A stretch of 64,000 bases of DNA, from NCBI RefSeq assembly GCF_001562015.1, contig NZ_LASA01000066.1, forward strand, positions 1-64,000, given 5' to 3'. Of this stretch, positions 8,681 to 17,234 are shown piece after piece. A program made the translations under genes and the position numbers. How positions within the stretch are numbered: the stretch's first letter is position 1; every line of letters begins with the position of its first letter. The DNA is from Endozoicomonas arenosclerae (GTDB lineage: Bacteria > Pseudomonadota > Gammaproteobacteria > Pseudomonadales > Endozoicomonadaceae). The notes beneath the pieces are model-generated. The model ran no database searches. It saw nothing but the letters and a program-made list of their open reading frames with translations, and was not told where the DNA came from.

Positions 8681-9103
8681 ATGAATCAGCAAGATGATGG
8701 CCTGAAAACAATTCTTTATGCAGAAGATGACGAAGATATTCGTTCGATTGTTGAGATGACGTTGGAAGCCATGACGAATATAGAAGTGATCAGCTGCAAG
8801 AATGGTTCTGAGGCTATTTTGAAGTCATCTTCTGTATCGCCTGATCTTGTTTTGCTGGATGTCATGATGCCAGACATGGATGGCTTGACCGTTTTTGAAT
8901 ACCTTTCCCGTCAGGAAGATTATTGCAAGGTACCGGTAATACTTATTACGGCCCGGGTGCAGGCTCATGAAATTGATGAATATCTTGCCAAGGGTGTTGT
9001 CGGGGTTATTCAAAAGCCTTTTGATCCCGTTACCCTGCCTGACCAGCTGATTGCTTTCTGGGAAGCGTTTCAGGCACAGGTGTCAGGAACAGACCTGTCA
9101 TGA
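8681..9103 (+). CDS. Single-domain response regulator (CheY-like)
   Basis: A 140-residue stand-alone receiver. The acidic pocket is in YAEDDEDIR, the phospho-acceptor is Asp60 (LVLLDVMMPDMDG), Thr in LITARV and Lys in GVIQKPFDPVTLP. No output domain is present. Its stop overlaps the ATG of the following histidine kinase by four bases (ATGA), so kinase and receiver are co-translated and probably cognate. It resembles the receiver of the divergent gene at 7761-8549, including the ILYAEDD and KPFDPV stretches. The start follows CAGGG at about 8676-8680. Confidence 0.85.
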   Translation: MNQQDDGLKTILYAEDDEDIRSIVEMTLEAMTNIEVISCKNGSEAILKSSSVSPDLVLLDVMMPDMDGLTVFEYLSRQEDYCKVPVILITARVQAHEIDEYLAKGVVGVIQKPFDPVTLPDQLIAFWEAFQAQVSGTDLS

Positions 9104-11253
9104 ATCGTAAGCAATCCTACCTTTATCTGACGGCCATTCTTTGTCTGCTCTCGGGTCTGACATTTTTTGCTGTCAGCGCTTACTTGCAGATGAAAGCTGA
9201 AGAGTCCAATCGAGAACTCCTGAGGTTTCAGAGCAGTGCACTTCAAGCTGAAGTGTCTATCCAGAGGGCCATCACCAGTAAACTGGATGTTCTGTATGCC
9301 ATGAGGGACGCTTTTGCTGTGAGTACCCGAGAGATCAGTCGTGAACAGTTCAGGGTTCTGGCTGAAAGTGTCTATCAGAGAACCGGTGGCATTCAGGCGC
9401 TGGAATGGATCCCAAGGGTCAAGGCCAGTGAGCGTCGACTGTATGAAGCCAAAGCTCAATTGGAGGGTTTCTCCGAGTTCATGATCAAGGAGCCCGATGC
9501 CAGAGGCAATATGGTCAGGGCAGGTGAGAGTGATGAATACTTCCCGGTTTTTTTTGTTGAGCCATTAAAGGGTAATGAGAAAGCTCTGGGCTTTAACCTG
9601 GCATCGAATCCTGCCAGAAAGGCCGCTCTGAAAGCTGCGCTTAACCTGGGAACTATGGTGGCCAGTTCCAGAATCAGGCTGGTTCAGGAGACCGGATCCC
9701 AGAATGGAATCCTGGTTTTCTACCCTCAAACGGCAGGGCTTGATCTGGTTGAGGCTCGAAAGAATCAGAATCTTTTTCTGGCTGTATTCCGTGTGCAGGA
9801 TATGTTTATCAGCGCCTTTCCTGGGGGATACGACCCCAACTTGCACATCTATATCTATGACGTTGAAGATCGATGGGACCCTTCACCTTTAGCTGTACTC
9901 AGTAATGATCCGGCAGTGAATACTCAGTTACCTGTGCATAATTTGAGTCAGGAGTTCAGTCAGACAGCCTCTTCGGATATTCAGGTAGGAGGGCGGACAT
10001 GGAAAGTAGTGGCTGTGCCCTCTACTCCGGTGAGAACCTTTGATAAGGAACATCTGGCCTGGATGATTGCCTTTATGGTGTTGGCGGTGGCATTAACCAT
10101 GAGCGCCTATATTCTCAGCAGAATCAAATACGCGCTTGAAGTCAGGGCTTCTGAAGAAAGACACAGGGTCATGAGTCAGCGTCTGAATGCCATTCTGGAA
10201 AATACTCTGGATGGCATTCTGACGATTAACCATCATGGTGTCATTCAGTCTTTTAATAAGGCTGCACAGAGTATGTTCGGTTATACCCACGTTGAAGTTC
10301 TTGGTAAACCTGTCACTTTGTTACTGCCGGATATTGATTGGCAGCAAGAGCGGGAAAGTACCCAAGAACCAGAAAATACTGAGATGGCCGCAAATTCCCG
10401 CTCGGGCAAAGACTTCAAGGGTAAAAGAAAAAGCGGGGGCAGTTTTTACATTAGGCTGGGAATCAGTGAAGTGCCCGTTCAAAGCGACCCTATCTATGTA
10501 GGTGTCATACAGGATATAACCGAGCAGAAAAAAATCGAAGCGCTCAAAGACAGCTTTATATCCACTGTAAATCACGAGTTGCGAACACCCCTGACGTCTA
10601 TACAGGGGGGCGTGGAGTTGCTTAAAAAACTGTATCAGGAAGCACTTCCGGAAAAGGCACAGAGCCTTCTGCACATCACAGAGAAAAATACTCGACGCAT
10701 CATACGACTGGTGAATGACATTCTGGATCTTCAGAAAATGGAAGCGGGAGAAATGGTGTTCAAGTATCAGCCTGTTTCTTTGCAGTCACTGATTGAGTCT
10801 GCGGTTTCTGAAAATCAGCTGTATGCCGGTCAATATAAGGTGTCAACAAAGGTACTTCCCTTTAGTGACGATACTTTTATATTGGCCGATGCCGACCGGG
10901 TGATACAGGTTCTGACCAATCTGCTGTCCAATGCCATCAAGTTTTCACCTGAAGGTTCAACCGTTGAAGTTTCGGTCAAATCAGACCCAGAGAGCAAAAA
11001 AGTCAGGGTGAGCATCAGGGATCAGGGGCCTGGTATTCCCCCAGAGTTCAAAGATAAATTATTTGATCGCTTTACTCAGGCAAGCAGTGTACTTACCCGG
11101 AAAGAGTCTGGTACAGGGTTGGGGCTCAGTATTTCCAAATCGATTATAGAGCGTCACGGTGGGGCTATTGGCGTTTCCAGTAGAGAAGGGAGTGGGGCTA
11201 CTTTCTACTTTGAGCTGGACAGCTATGAACATTCGTCGGCCATGGCTACATAA
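9100..11253 (+). CDS. CHASE-PAS sensor histidine kinase
   Basis: A 717-residue membrane kinase. N-terminal membrane segment about residues 7-28, then a periplasmic CHASE-type sensor (about 40-300; MRDAFAVSTREISREQFRVL, GGIQALEWIPRV, FFVEPLKGNEKALGFNL), second membrane segment about 320-345, PAS domain about 360-465, HisKA with His492 in STVNHELRTPL, and HATPase with NLLSNAIKFS, DQGPGIP and GTGLGLSIS. CHASE domains bind small extracellular ligands; which one is not readable. It is coupled by a 4-bp overlap to the CheY-like gene upstream. There is no receiver on the kinase itself, so phosphate probably passes to the two nearby receivers. Confidence 0.88.
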   Translation: MNRKQSYLYLTAILCLLSGLTFFAVSAYLQMKAEESNRELLRFQSSALQAEVSIQRAITSKLDVLYAMRDAFAVSTREISREQFRVLAESVYQRTGGIQALEWIPRVKASERRLYEAKAQLEGFSEFMIKEPDARGNMVRAGESDEYFPVFFVEPLKGNEKALGFNLASNPARKAALKAALNLGTMVASSRIRLVQETGSQNGILVFYPQTAGLDLVEARKNQNLFLAVFRVQDMFISAFPGGYDPNLHIYIYDVEDRWDPSPLAVLSNDPAVNTQLPVHNLSQEFSQTASSDIQVGGRTWKVVAVPSTPVRTFDKEHLAWMIAFMVLAVALTMSAYILSRIKYALEVRASEERHRVMSQRLNAILENTLDGILTINHHGVIQSFNKAAQSMFGYTHVEVLGKPVTLLLPDIDWQQERESTQEPENTEMAANSRSGKDFKGKRKSGGSFYIRLGISEVPVQSDPIYVGVIQDITEQKKIEALKDSFISTVNHELRTPLTSIQGGVELLKKLYQEALPEKAQSLLHITEKNTRRIIRLVNDILDLQKMEAGEMVFKYQPVSLQSLIESAVSENQLYAGQYKVSTKVLPFSDDTFILADADRVIQVLTNLLSNAIKFSPEGSTVEVSVKSDPESKKVRVSIRDQGPGIPPEFKDKLFDRFTQASSVLTRKESGTGLGLSISKSIIERHGGAIGVSSREGSGATFYFELDSYEHSSAMAT

Positions 11254-11301
11254 AGCAGGTTGATCATAGCGTTTGAAGCTGTATCCATGATCAACCCTGC
11301 T
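11254..11301. terminator. Long hairpin between convergent genes
   Basis: AGCAGGTTGATCAT (11254-11267) pairs with ATGATCAACCCTGCT (11287-11301) with one bulged base and a 19-nt loop. It lies exactly between the histidine kinase stop and the end of the P-type ATPase gene, so it can serve as a shared terminator. Neither side has a clear U-run, so this is moderate evidence only. Confidence 0.5.
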
Positions 11302-11305
11302 CAAA

Positions 11306-13456
11306 TCAGCCTTGTTTTTTCATCAACCTTAATGCATTCAAAGTCACCAGAACGGTGCCACCTGCATCAGACAGTACTGCTGCCATCAAACCGGTCATGC
11401 CAAACAGTGTGGTCAGCAGGAATAAGGTGTTGATGCCCAGGGCCAGAGCGATATTCTGACGGGTGATTCTGGCGGTATTCTTGGACAGCTTAATCATGTG
11501 GGGTAGTTCAACCAGACGCTCATGTGTCAGGGCGGCGTCGGCAGTTTCAAGAGCAACATCACTGCCGCGTCCCATGGCAATGCCCAGTTCTGCAGTTTTC
11601 AGCGCTGGGGCATCGTTAATTCCATCCCCAACCATGGCCACTGCACCATTATTTTGAGCCTGGATTGCCTGAACTGCTTTAACCTTGTCTTCAGGCAACA
11701 GTTCGGCCTTGAAATCTATCCCTAGTTTACCGGCAATAGCGGCGGCTGCACGTCGATTGTCGCCGGTTAACATGACACTGCTTACGCCAATTTTCTTCAG
11801 TTTGGTGATGGCTTCAATCGCATCTTCTCTTAAAGTGTCAGCCAGACCAATCAGGCCCAGAACGGTATTACCTTCCAGCACTACGACCACGGTATTGCCT
11901 TCTGACTCCAGCGACTCAATGGTAGTCTTGTGTTGTCCCAGGGCGCTGTCGTCAATGTAGCGGGGAGCCAGAATTTTCAGGGTTCTGCCTGAGACAGTAC
12001 CTTGTACTCCTCGTCCTGTCAGAACCTGAAGATCAGTAGCTTCTGTAAATGCCAGATTTCTGTTTTTGGCTTCATCAATGATGGCTGCTGCCAGAGGATG
12101 ACTGGAGCCCATCTCGATAGAACCCGCCAGGGAAAGGAGAACGTTTTCCTGTTCCGCAATACCCGCTACATGGGTCACCTTGGGTTTGCCTTCAGTCAAG
12201 GTGCCGGTTTTATCAAAGGCCAGTTTTTTAATACTTCTCAGTTGTTCCAGTGCCGCACCCCCTTTAATCAGAGCACCAAAGCGAGCGGCGGAGGCCAGAG
12301 CTGAAGTCACAGCTGCAGGAATGGATACCACCAGGGCACAGGGGCAGGCAATTAACAGCAGAGTCAAAGCTTTGTAGGCCCAGGGTGTCCAGGCGGCTCC
12401 TGTGAGCAAAGGCGGGATAATCATGACCAGAGCTGCAAACCCCATAACCAGCGGAGTATACCAGGCACTGAATTTATCAACCATTCTGGCAATGGGTGCA
12501 CGACGCTCTTCTGCTTCTTCAATCAGGGTGACGATACGATCAATCGCATTTTCTCCCGGTTCGGACTCAACGGTCAGGCGCACAGGCTTATCAACGACCA
12601 GGGAGCCTGCCATGATTTTTTCACCGGCTTCACGATTGACAGGTATAGACTCACCGGTCAGGGCACTTTCATCAAATGAACCCAGCTTTGAAAAGAGAAC
12701 CGCATCTACTGGCAGACGATCGCCGGGTAATACTTCAATCTGTTCTCCGGGAACCAGAAAATCTGCGGGCACTTCTATTCGTTCACCGTCTTGTATTTTC
12801 CAGGCCGTATCCGGGGTCAGCTGCATAAGGCTTTTGATACCGGCTTTGGCTTTGCGACCGGCAAAGCCTTCCAGCATTTCCCCCAGAGAGAACAGCAGTA
12901 GAACCAGACCCGCTTCAACGGTTTCACCCAGAATCAATGCACCCAGAGCAGCAACGGTCATGAGGGTTTCAATACCAAACCAGGTACCGTTGCGGATCTG
13001 ATTGAGAGATTTTTTTGCAAAGGGAATGACTCCAGCCGTAGTTGCTACCAGAAAACCTACAGAGCCCCAGGTGGGATCAACAATCATGAAGATACTGGCA
13101 AGCGTCATCAAAACGGCCAGCAGAGTGAAGGTCGAGTGGGCTTTCCAGAGTGGCTCTTCCTCTTCACTCTGATCAGTGCTTTTGATGGTGAAGCCGAGCT
13201 GCTGAACGGTTTTTGTAATGGCTTCAGGCGACATGTTCTGGTCAAGATCCACCAACAGGCGTTCAGTTGCGAAGGCGACTCTGACCTGTTTAACACCGGC
13301 AATAGAGGCCAGTGCTTTTTCGATCTTTGCTGCACAGCTTGCGCAATCCATACCCCCTACAGACCACTTATAACGGGTGGTGGCTTCTATGGAAGTAACG
13401 GGCTTGACCACTTTATCTGCTGAGCAGCAGCTTTTGGTTGTTGTGCATGTGGACAT
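11306..13456 (-). CDS. P1B-type heavy-metal translocating ATPase (Zn/Cd/Pb type, ZntA/CadA-like)
   Basis: A 716-residue inner-membrane metal exporter. The N-terminus carries a Cys-rich lead (STCTTTKSCCSADK), then a heavy-metal-associated domain with GGMDCASCAAKI. The membrane metal site is CPC (CPCALVVSIPAAV, about residues 370-372), the phosphorylated Asp is in DKTGTLTEGKPK (about 412), and the hinge is MVGDGINDAPAL. CPC plus GMDCxxC points to Zn2+/Cd2+/Pb2+ rather than Cu+. I chose the ATG at 13456, which follows GGGAGG at good spacing; an in-frame ATG at 13477 would fall before that site and inside a palindrome. The promoter region holds a dyad resembling an ArsR/SmtB operator; no regulator gene is adjacent. 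Confidence 0.92.
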   Translation of the reverse strand: MSTCTTTKSCCSADKVVKPVTSIEATTRYKWSVGGMDCASCAAKIEKALASIAGVKQVRVAFATERLLVDLDQNMSPEAITKTVQQLGFTIKSTDQSEEEEPLWKAHSTFTLLAVLMTLASIFMIVDPTWGSVGFLVATTAGVIPFAKKSLNQIRNGTWFGIETLMTVAALGALILGETVEAGLVLLLFSLGEMLEGFAGRKAKAGIKSLMQLTPDTAWKIQDGERIEVPADFLVPGEQIEVLPGDRLPVDAVLFSKLGSFDESALTGESIPVNREAGEKIMAGSLVVDKPVRLTVESEPGENAIDRIVTLIEEAEERRAPIARMVDKFSAWYTPLVMGFAALVMIIPPLLTGAAWTPWAYKALTLLLIACPCALVVSIPAAVTSALASAARFGALIKGGAALEQLRSIKKLAFDKTGTLTEGKPKVTHVAGIAEQENVLLSLAGSIEMGSSHPLAAAIIDEAKNRNLAFTEATDLQVLTGRGVQGTVSGRTLKILAPRYIDDSALGQHKTTIESLESEGNTVVVVLEGNTVLGLIGLADTLREDAIEAITKLKKIGVSSVMLTGDNRRAAAAIAGKLGIDFKAELLPEDKVKAVQAIQAQNNGAVAMVGDGINDAPALKTAELGIAMGRGSDVALETADAALTHERLVELPHMIKLSKNTARITRQNIALALGINTLFLLTTLFGMTGLMAAVLSDAGGTVLVTLNALRLMKKQG

Positions 13457-13473
13457 GACTGCATCCTCCCAAT

Positions 13474-13521
13474 ACATATAAACATCTATTTATATGTTAT
13501 GCCGAATTTTATGTGAGTCAA
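13474..13521 (-). promoter_or_regulatory. Promoter and candidate metalloregulator operator for the P-type ATPase
   Basis: A perfect 9-bp dyad ACATATAAA-N6-TTTATATGT spans 13474-13497, just upstream of the Shine-Dalgarno sequence. On the minus strand TTGACT (13521-13516) can be a -35, with the -10 region (CATATA or TATAAA) falling inside the dyad. A repressor on the dyad would block the promoter. The AT-rich ATATAAAC...TTTATAT pattern is like ArsR/SmtB-family sites (CzrA, SmtB). A second TATAAACAT copy lies near 13532-13540. Confidence 0.55.
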
Positions 13522-13703
13522 CCTGTTTTTTGTATAAACATACGTACTTCTTATCAGGATTTTTTATGGGAGGGATTGGGTGTAGAAAAGTGCACTCAAA
13601 AGCTGCTTATTTTTTGCGGATGCGTCAACAGATCAGAAAAAAGGTGGGGGATGGGAATATGTGCCTGAGTTAACTCAGGCACAGGGCGTGGAATCTTGTG
13701 GTA

Positions 13704-14186
13704 TTACTTCAAAGCCACCTTGATAGCTGCCTCCGCACAAGCCTGGTCCAGGTGACCACCTGGGGCACCACCGATACCGATACCACCTACGATTTGTCCG
13801 TCAACCTTGATGGGCATTCCGCCACCCAGCAGCAACATACGTGAATCCATATCTTTCAGACCTTGAAGGAAAGGCTTGTCAGTTACCAGCTTGGCCAGGT
13901 TGGCAGTAGGCTGGCCCATGGATGCGGCAGTGAATGCTTTCTTCTGTGCGCTGTCGACTGTATGTGGTCCAGCCAGTTCAGAGCGACCAAACGCTTTCAG
14001 GGAGCCCGTGCGGTCAACAACTGCAACGCTTACGTTGTAACCATCTTTGCTGCAGGATTGCAGACCCTGGTTAACCAGTTCCAGAGCTGCTGTGTCGGTC
14101 AGGGTTGGCAGGGCAGTGGTTTTAGCCTGTACGCCAGTAGTCAGTCCGGTTGCGATGAAAGCCAGTGCGATGATGCTCTTTTTCAT
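13704..14186 (-). CDS. Secreted HbpS/GlcG-family (DUF336) heme-binding-like protein
   Basis: A 160-residue protein with signal peptide MKKSIIALAFIATGLTTGVQA. The rest matches the GlcG/HbpS (DUF336) family: VSVAVVDRTGSLKAFGRSEL, TVDSAQKKAFTAASMG, and the glycine-rich GGGMPIKVDGQIVGGIGIGG with the end HLDQACAEAAI. The start at 14186 follows AAGGA; an upstream in-frame start (14318) is rejected because it would hide the signal peptide. In Streptomyces, HbpS binds heme outside the cell and works with the SenS-SenR two-component system; here the gene is divergent from a two-component pair with about 200 bp between. Heme binding is not proven by sequence. Confidence 0.82.
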   Translation of the reverse strand: MKKSIIALAFIATGLTTGVQAKTTALPTLTDTAALELVNQGLQSCSKDGYNVSVAVVDRTGSLKAFGRSELAGPHTVDSAQKKAFTAASMGQPTANLAKLVTDKPFLQGLKDMDSRMLLLGGGMPIKVDGQIVGGIGIGGAPGGHLDQACAEAAIKVALK

Positions 14187-14387
14187 GATGATGTCCTTAA
14201 TATTATGGGTTGTTGTTTCTGTGTTTTGTTGCTGTTGTCTCAGCGCTTGGTTGTAGATTACGGCGTCATTATTGCCCTGACCTTGCCTGAACATTACAGA
14301 CTGGAAAGGTTTCTTCATTTCTGGCTTTTTACTGGTAATCTAGCCCTGAAAAATGATTCTAATAATGGTCGCTTGAGGTGTACGCCG

Positions 14388-15071
14388 TTGAATATCCTGG
14401 TAGTAGAAGACGATTCTGTTATATCCACATTTGTCAGCGATGGACTGAAAGAACATGGGTATGGTGTCACTCAGTGTCAGAGTGCAGAAGAGGCGATGGA
14501 TGAAGTGGTGATCGACCCTTTTGATCTGGCCATTGTCGATATCATGCTGCCCGGAATGAACGGTCTGGACCTGGTAAAAAACCTCAGGGGACAGGGGGTT
14601 ACCTTTCCTATTCTTTTTCTGAGTGCCCGCAAGACCGTTGAAGATAAAGTTTCAGGCCTGCGAATTGGCGGCGATGACTATTTGACCAAGCCTTTTTCTT
14701 TTAATGAGTTGTTAGCAAGAGTTGAAGTTCTGCTGCGGCGCAATCCATCTTCTCAAACGACAGTTACCGAGCAATTAAGCTTTCACGGTCTCAGCTTTGA
14801 TCCTTCCCGAAAGCTGGCCTGGCGGGGGGACAGGAAGCTTTCTCTGCAGCCTCGGGAAATGGTGCTTCTGGAATTTTTCCTCCGTAATCGTGAACGGGTA
14901 ATTTCCAGAACCCAGATTATGGAACATGTCTGGGATTATCAGTTTGACCCTCAAACCAATGTTGTGGACGTTCTGGTTTGCCGGTTGAGAAGTAAAATCG
15001 ACAAGGATGAGCCCGTCAAGCTGCTGCACACCATCAGGGGGATGGGCTATGTACTCAGAGCCGGTGAATAA
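14388..15071 (+). CDS. OmpR-family response regulator
   Basis: A 227-residue regulator with a receiver (acidic VVEDDS, phospho-acceptor Asp51 in LAIVDIMLPGMNG, Lys in DYLTKPFSF) and a winged-helix DNA-binding domain (LSLQPREMVLLEFFLRN, VISRTQIMEHVWDYQFDPQT, NVVDVLVCRLRSKID, TIRGMGYVL). The reading frame is open for 525 bases upstream, but homology begins at the TTG at 14388, which follows GAGG with fitting spacing, so I take TTG as the start. The partner kinase begins 17 bp after the stop. It is transcribed away from the HbpS-like gene, which may be its target. Confidence 0.88.
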   Translation: MNILVVEDDSVISTFVSDGLKEHGYGVTQCQSAEEAMDEVVIDPFDLAIVDIMLPGMNGLDLVKNLRGQGVTFPILFLSARKTVEDKVSGLRIGGDDYLTKPFSFNELLARVEVLLRRNPSSQTTVTEQLSFHGLSFDPSRKLAWRGDRKLSLQPREMVLLEFFLRNRERVISRTQIMEHVWDYQFDPQTNVVDVLVCRLRSKIDKDEPVKLLHTIRGMGYVLRAGE

Positions 15072-15087
15072 ACCAGAAGGCAAAGTG

Positions 15088-16398
15088 ATGACGCCAACCA
15101 AAAGTGTGCTCACACTCTGGTACGGGGTCATCATGATGGTCATTGCTGTTGGTTTAGGGGCTGTCAGTTACCATCTGTTTGAAGAAGAGCTGGTGAGTCG
15201 TGATGCCAAGCTGTTGAGAGTCGTCAACAATAATATGAACAGGATTTTCGTCAGCAGTGGTCAGGATAAACTTCTGAAAGTCCTGGAGCGGGATCGGTAC
15301 TTTCTCCGGTTAAGTGGATACAGTGCCAGCCTTTGGGAACAGGATGGAGAGCTGCTCTACCATGAAGGAGTGGATCTGCCCTTCTCGGAAACCCGACGTT
15401 TGGACGACGGAAGTCTGGTTACCCATAAAAACTTTGGCAGTCAGACACTGGTACTCAGCTTATCGAGTAATTTGCGCTTTGAAGAACTCGCCAGTTTTCG
15501 CAATGTCATGCTGATGACGCTGCTTGCTCTTTGGGCTATCAGTATTCTGTTGGTGGCTTGGCTGAATGATCGAATGCTTAAACCCATTCGAAAACTGGTG
15601 GAGCATGTTAAAAGCCTGCAAAGAAAGGGGCTTCAGGATCAGCTTCCATTGTCGTCTTCCAAAAACAGCGAGTTGGGTCAGTTAACCCTGCTATTTAATC
15701 AGCAGATGAGCCGGATTGATCAGTTGATTCGCAGTCTGGAAGATACACTCAATGCGGCGGCTCATGATCTTAGAACCCCCTTGACCCGCATGCGACTCAG
15801 TGCCGAAAAAGCCATGGTGAATAATGACCCTGAAGCTTTGAAAGAGAGTCTGATGGATTGTCTGGAAGAAAGTGAAAGAATGCTTTCCATGGTCAACAGT
15901 TTGCTGGACGTGGCAGCGGTAGAGCAACACCTTGATGCTCGGGACAGAACCCAGGCCAACCTTTCAGATCTGATTACTGAAGCTGGACAGCTTTATGAGT
16001 ACCTGGCAGAGGAAAAGTCGATCCATCTGCAATTCCAGATACCAGAGAGTATGACTGTATTGGCCAGCCCAAACCGGTTGCGGCAGGTTTTTGCCAACCT
16101 TCTGGACAACGCTATGAAGTTCACACCGGAACAGGGAAGTATTGTGGTTTCTGCTGGCAGGGAAGGTGACAGTTGGAAGGTTTCAGTCAGCGATTCTGGC
16201 AGAGGGATTGCCGAGGCTGATCTGCCCCATATCTTTGATCGCCTGTATCGGGGGGATGCCAGTCGGAAAACTCCAGGATTTGGGCTTGGGTTGTCTTTGG
16301 TGAAGGCTATTGTTGAAGCTCACAACGGCAAGATCAGTGCAATGAGCATTGAGAGAAAAGGGACAGAATTTACCTGCCTGTTGCCAGCCAGTGAGTGA
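15088..16398 (+). CDS. Sensor histidine kinase (EnvZ/QseC-like), partner of the upstream regulator
   Basis: A 436-residue membrane kinase: membrane segment about residues 7-30, a periplasmic sensor of about 110 residues, a second membrane segment about 140-160 (VMLMTLLALWAISILLVAWL), HAMP domain, HisKA with His226 in AAHDLRTPLTRMRLS, and an ATPase with ANLLDNAMKFTPEQG, DSGRGI and GFGLGLSLVKAI. The ATG at 15088 follows AGAAGG; a GTG at 15064 overlapping the regulator stop is the alternative. It forms an operon with the OmpR-type regulator and faces folE, with a palindromic terminator between. Confidence 0.88.
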   Translation: MTPTKSVLTLWYGVIMMVIAVGLGAVSYHLFEEELVSRDAKLLRVVNNNMNRIFVSSGQDKLLKVLERDRYFLRLSGYSASLWEQDGELLYHEGVDLPFSETRRLDDGSLVTHKNFGSQTLVLSLSSNLRFEELASFRNVMLMTLLALWAISILLVAWLNDRMLKPIRKLVEHVKSLQRKGLQDQLPLSSSKNSELGQLTLLFNQQMSRIDQLIRSLEDTLNAAAHDLRTPLTRMRLSAEKAMVNNDPEALKESLMDCLEESERMLSMVNSLLDVAAVEQHLDARDRTQANLSDLITEAGQLYEYLAEEKSIHLQFQIPESMTVLASPNRLRQVFANLLDNAMKFTPEQGSIVVSAGREGDSWKVSVSDSGRGIAEADLPHIFDRLYRGDASRKTPGFGLGLSLVKAIVEAHNGKISAMSIERKGTEFTCLLPASE

Positions 16399-16420
16399 GG
16401 GAGCCCGATCGGGCTCCCTT
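16399..16420. terminator. Bidirectional palindromic terminator
   Basis: GGGAGCCC-GATC-GGGCTCCC followed by TT on both sides lies between the histidine kinase (plus, ends 16398) and folE (minus, ends 16430). The 8-bp GC-rich stem and position between convergent genes support a shared terminator. Confidence 0.7.
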
Positions 16421-16429
16421 ATTGCAGGC

Positions 16430-16987
16430 TTATCTGTGACGGATAAACTGCAGGAATTCTTCACGGGTGGGCTGATTTTCACGCATCAGACCCAGCATGA
16501 CAGAAGAGGTCATGGAGGAGTTCTGCTTCTCTACACCGCGCATCATCATGCACATGTGCTGAGCTTCGATGACAACACCTACACCCTTGGCGCCAGTGGC
16601 CTGGACAATGGCGTCGGCAATCTGCTTGGTCATGTTTTCCTGAATCTGCAGGCGACGGGCAAACATATCGACGATACGGGCAAACTTGGACAGACCCAGT
16701 ACTTTGCCATCGGGAATGTAGCCAATGTGGCATTTGCCAATAAAAGGCAGCATGTGGTGTTCACACATGGAGTACAGCTCGATGTCCTTGATCACCACCA
16801 TTTCGCTGATGTCAGATTCGAACACCGCATTATTGACGATATCCTCAAGGCTCTGGTCATAACCGCGAGTCAGGAACTGCATAGCCTTGGCAGCCCGTTT
16901 TGGGGTGTCTTTCAGGCCATCCCGGTGAATATCTTCCCCCAGGGACTCAAGAATGGCTTTGTAGTGTTCGCTCAATTGTTCGGTCAT
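16430..16987 (-). CDS. folE: GTP cyclohydrolase I
   Basis: A 185-residue homodecameric enzyme that converts GTP to 7,8-dihydroneopterin triphosphate, the first step to tetrahydrofolate. Zinc-site segments are intact: [19 protein letters not shown] (Cys and His) and the second Cys in [34 protein letters not shown] and the C-terminal FLQFIRHR also match. The length is slightly short compared with E. coli FolE (222), with the difference at the N-terminus. It is monocistronic here, convergent with the kinase gene. Confidence 0.95.
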   Translation of the reverse strand: MTEQLSEHYKAILESLGEDIHRDGLKDTPKRAAKAMQFLTRGYDQSLEDIVNNAVFESDISEMVVIKDIELYSMCEHHMLPFIGKCHIGYIPDGKVLGLSKFARIVDMFARRLQIQENMTKQIADAIVQATGAKGVGVVIEAQHMCMMMRGVEKQNSSMTSSVMLGLMRENQPTREEFLQFIRHR

Positions 16988-17234
16988 GGCTCGCCCAGTG
17001 GTGAGTAGTCAGTTTTGTATAGCTCATGGGGACAGTCAGAGAGGGCTGCCCTGAGCCCAGCATGAAAGGGCAGGTGTCTGTGACTGCGCAGTTTCATGGA
17101 AAAAAAAGTGGCAAGAGTTTAACACAAAGGGGGCAGTGTGGAATGGTTTCGGACACTTCCAGCCGAAACGGCGATGAGCAAAGCAAAGTATTCTTAAAGG
17201 TACAACATAGCAGAGCTTTACTTTATTCAGTGTT

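Noticed and set aside
13863-14387. Long N-terminal extension of the OmpR-type regulator
   Set aside because: The open frame overlaps the HbpS-like gene on the other strand and encodes Cys-rich noise; receiver homology begins at the TTG at 14388 with a Shine-Dalgarno.
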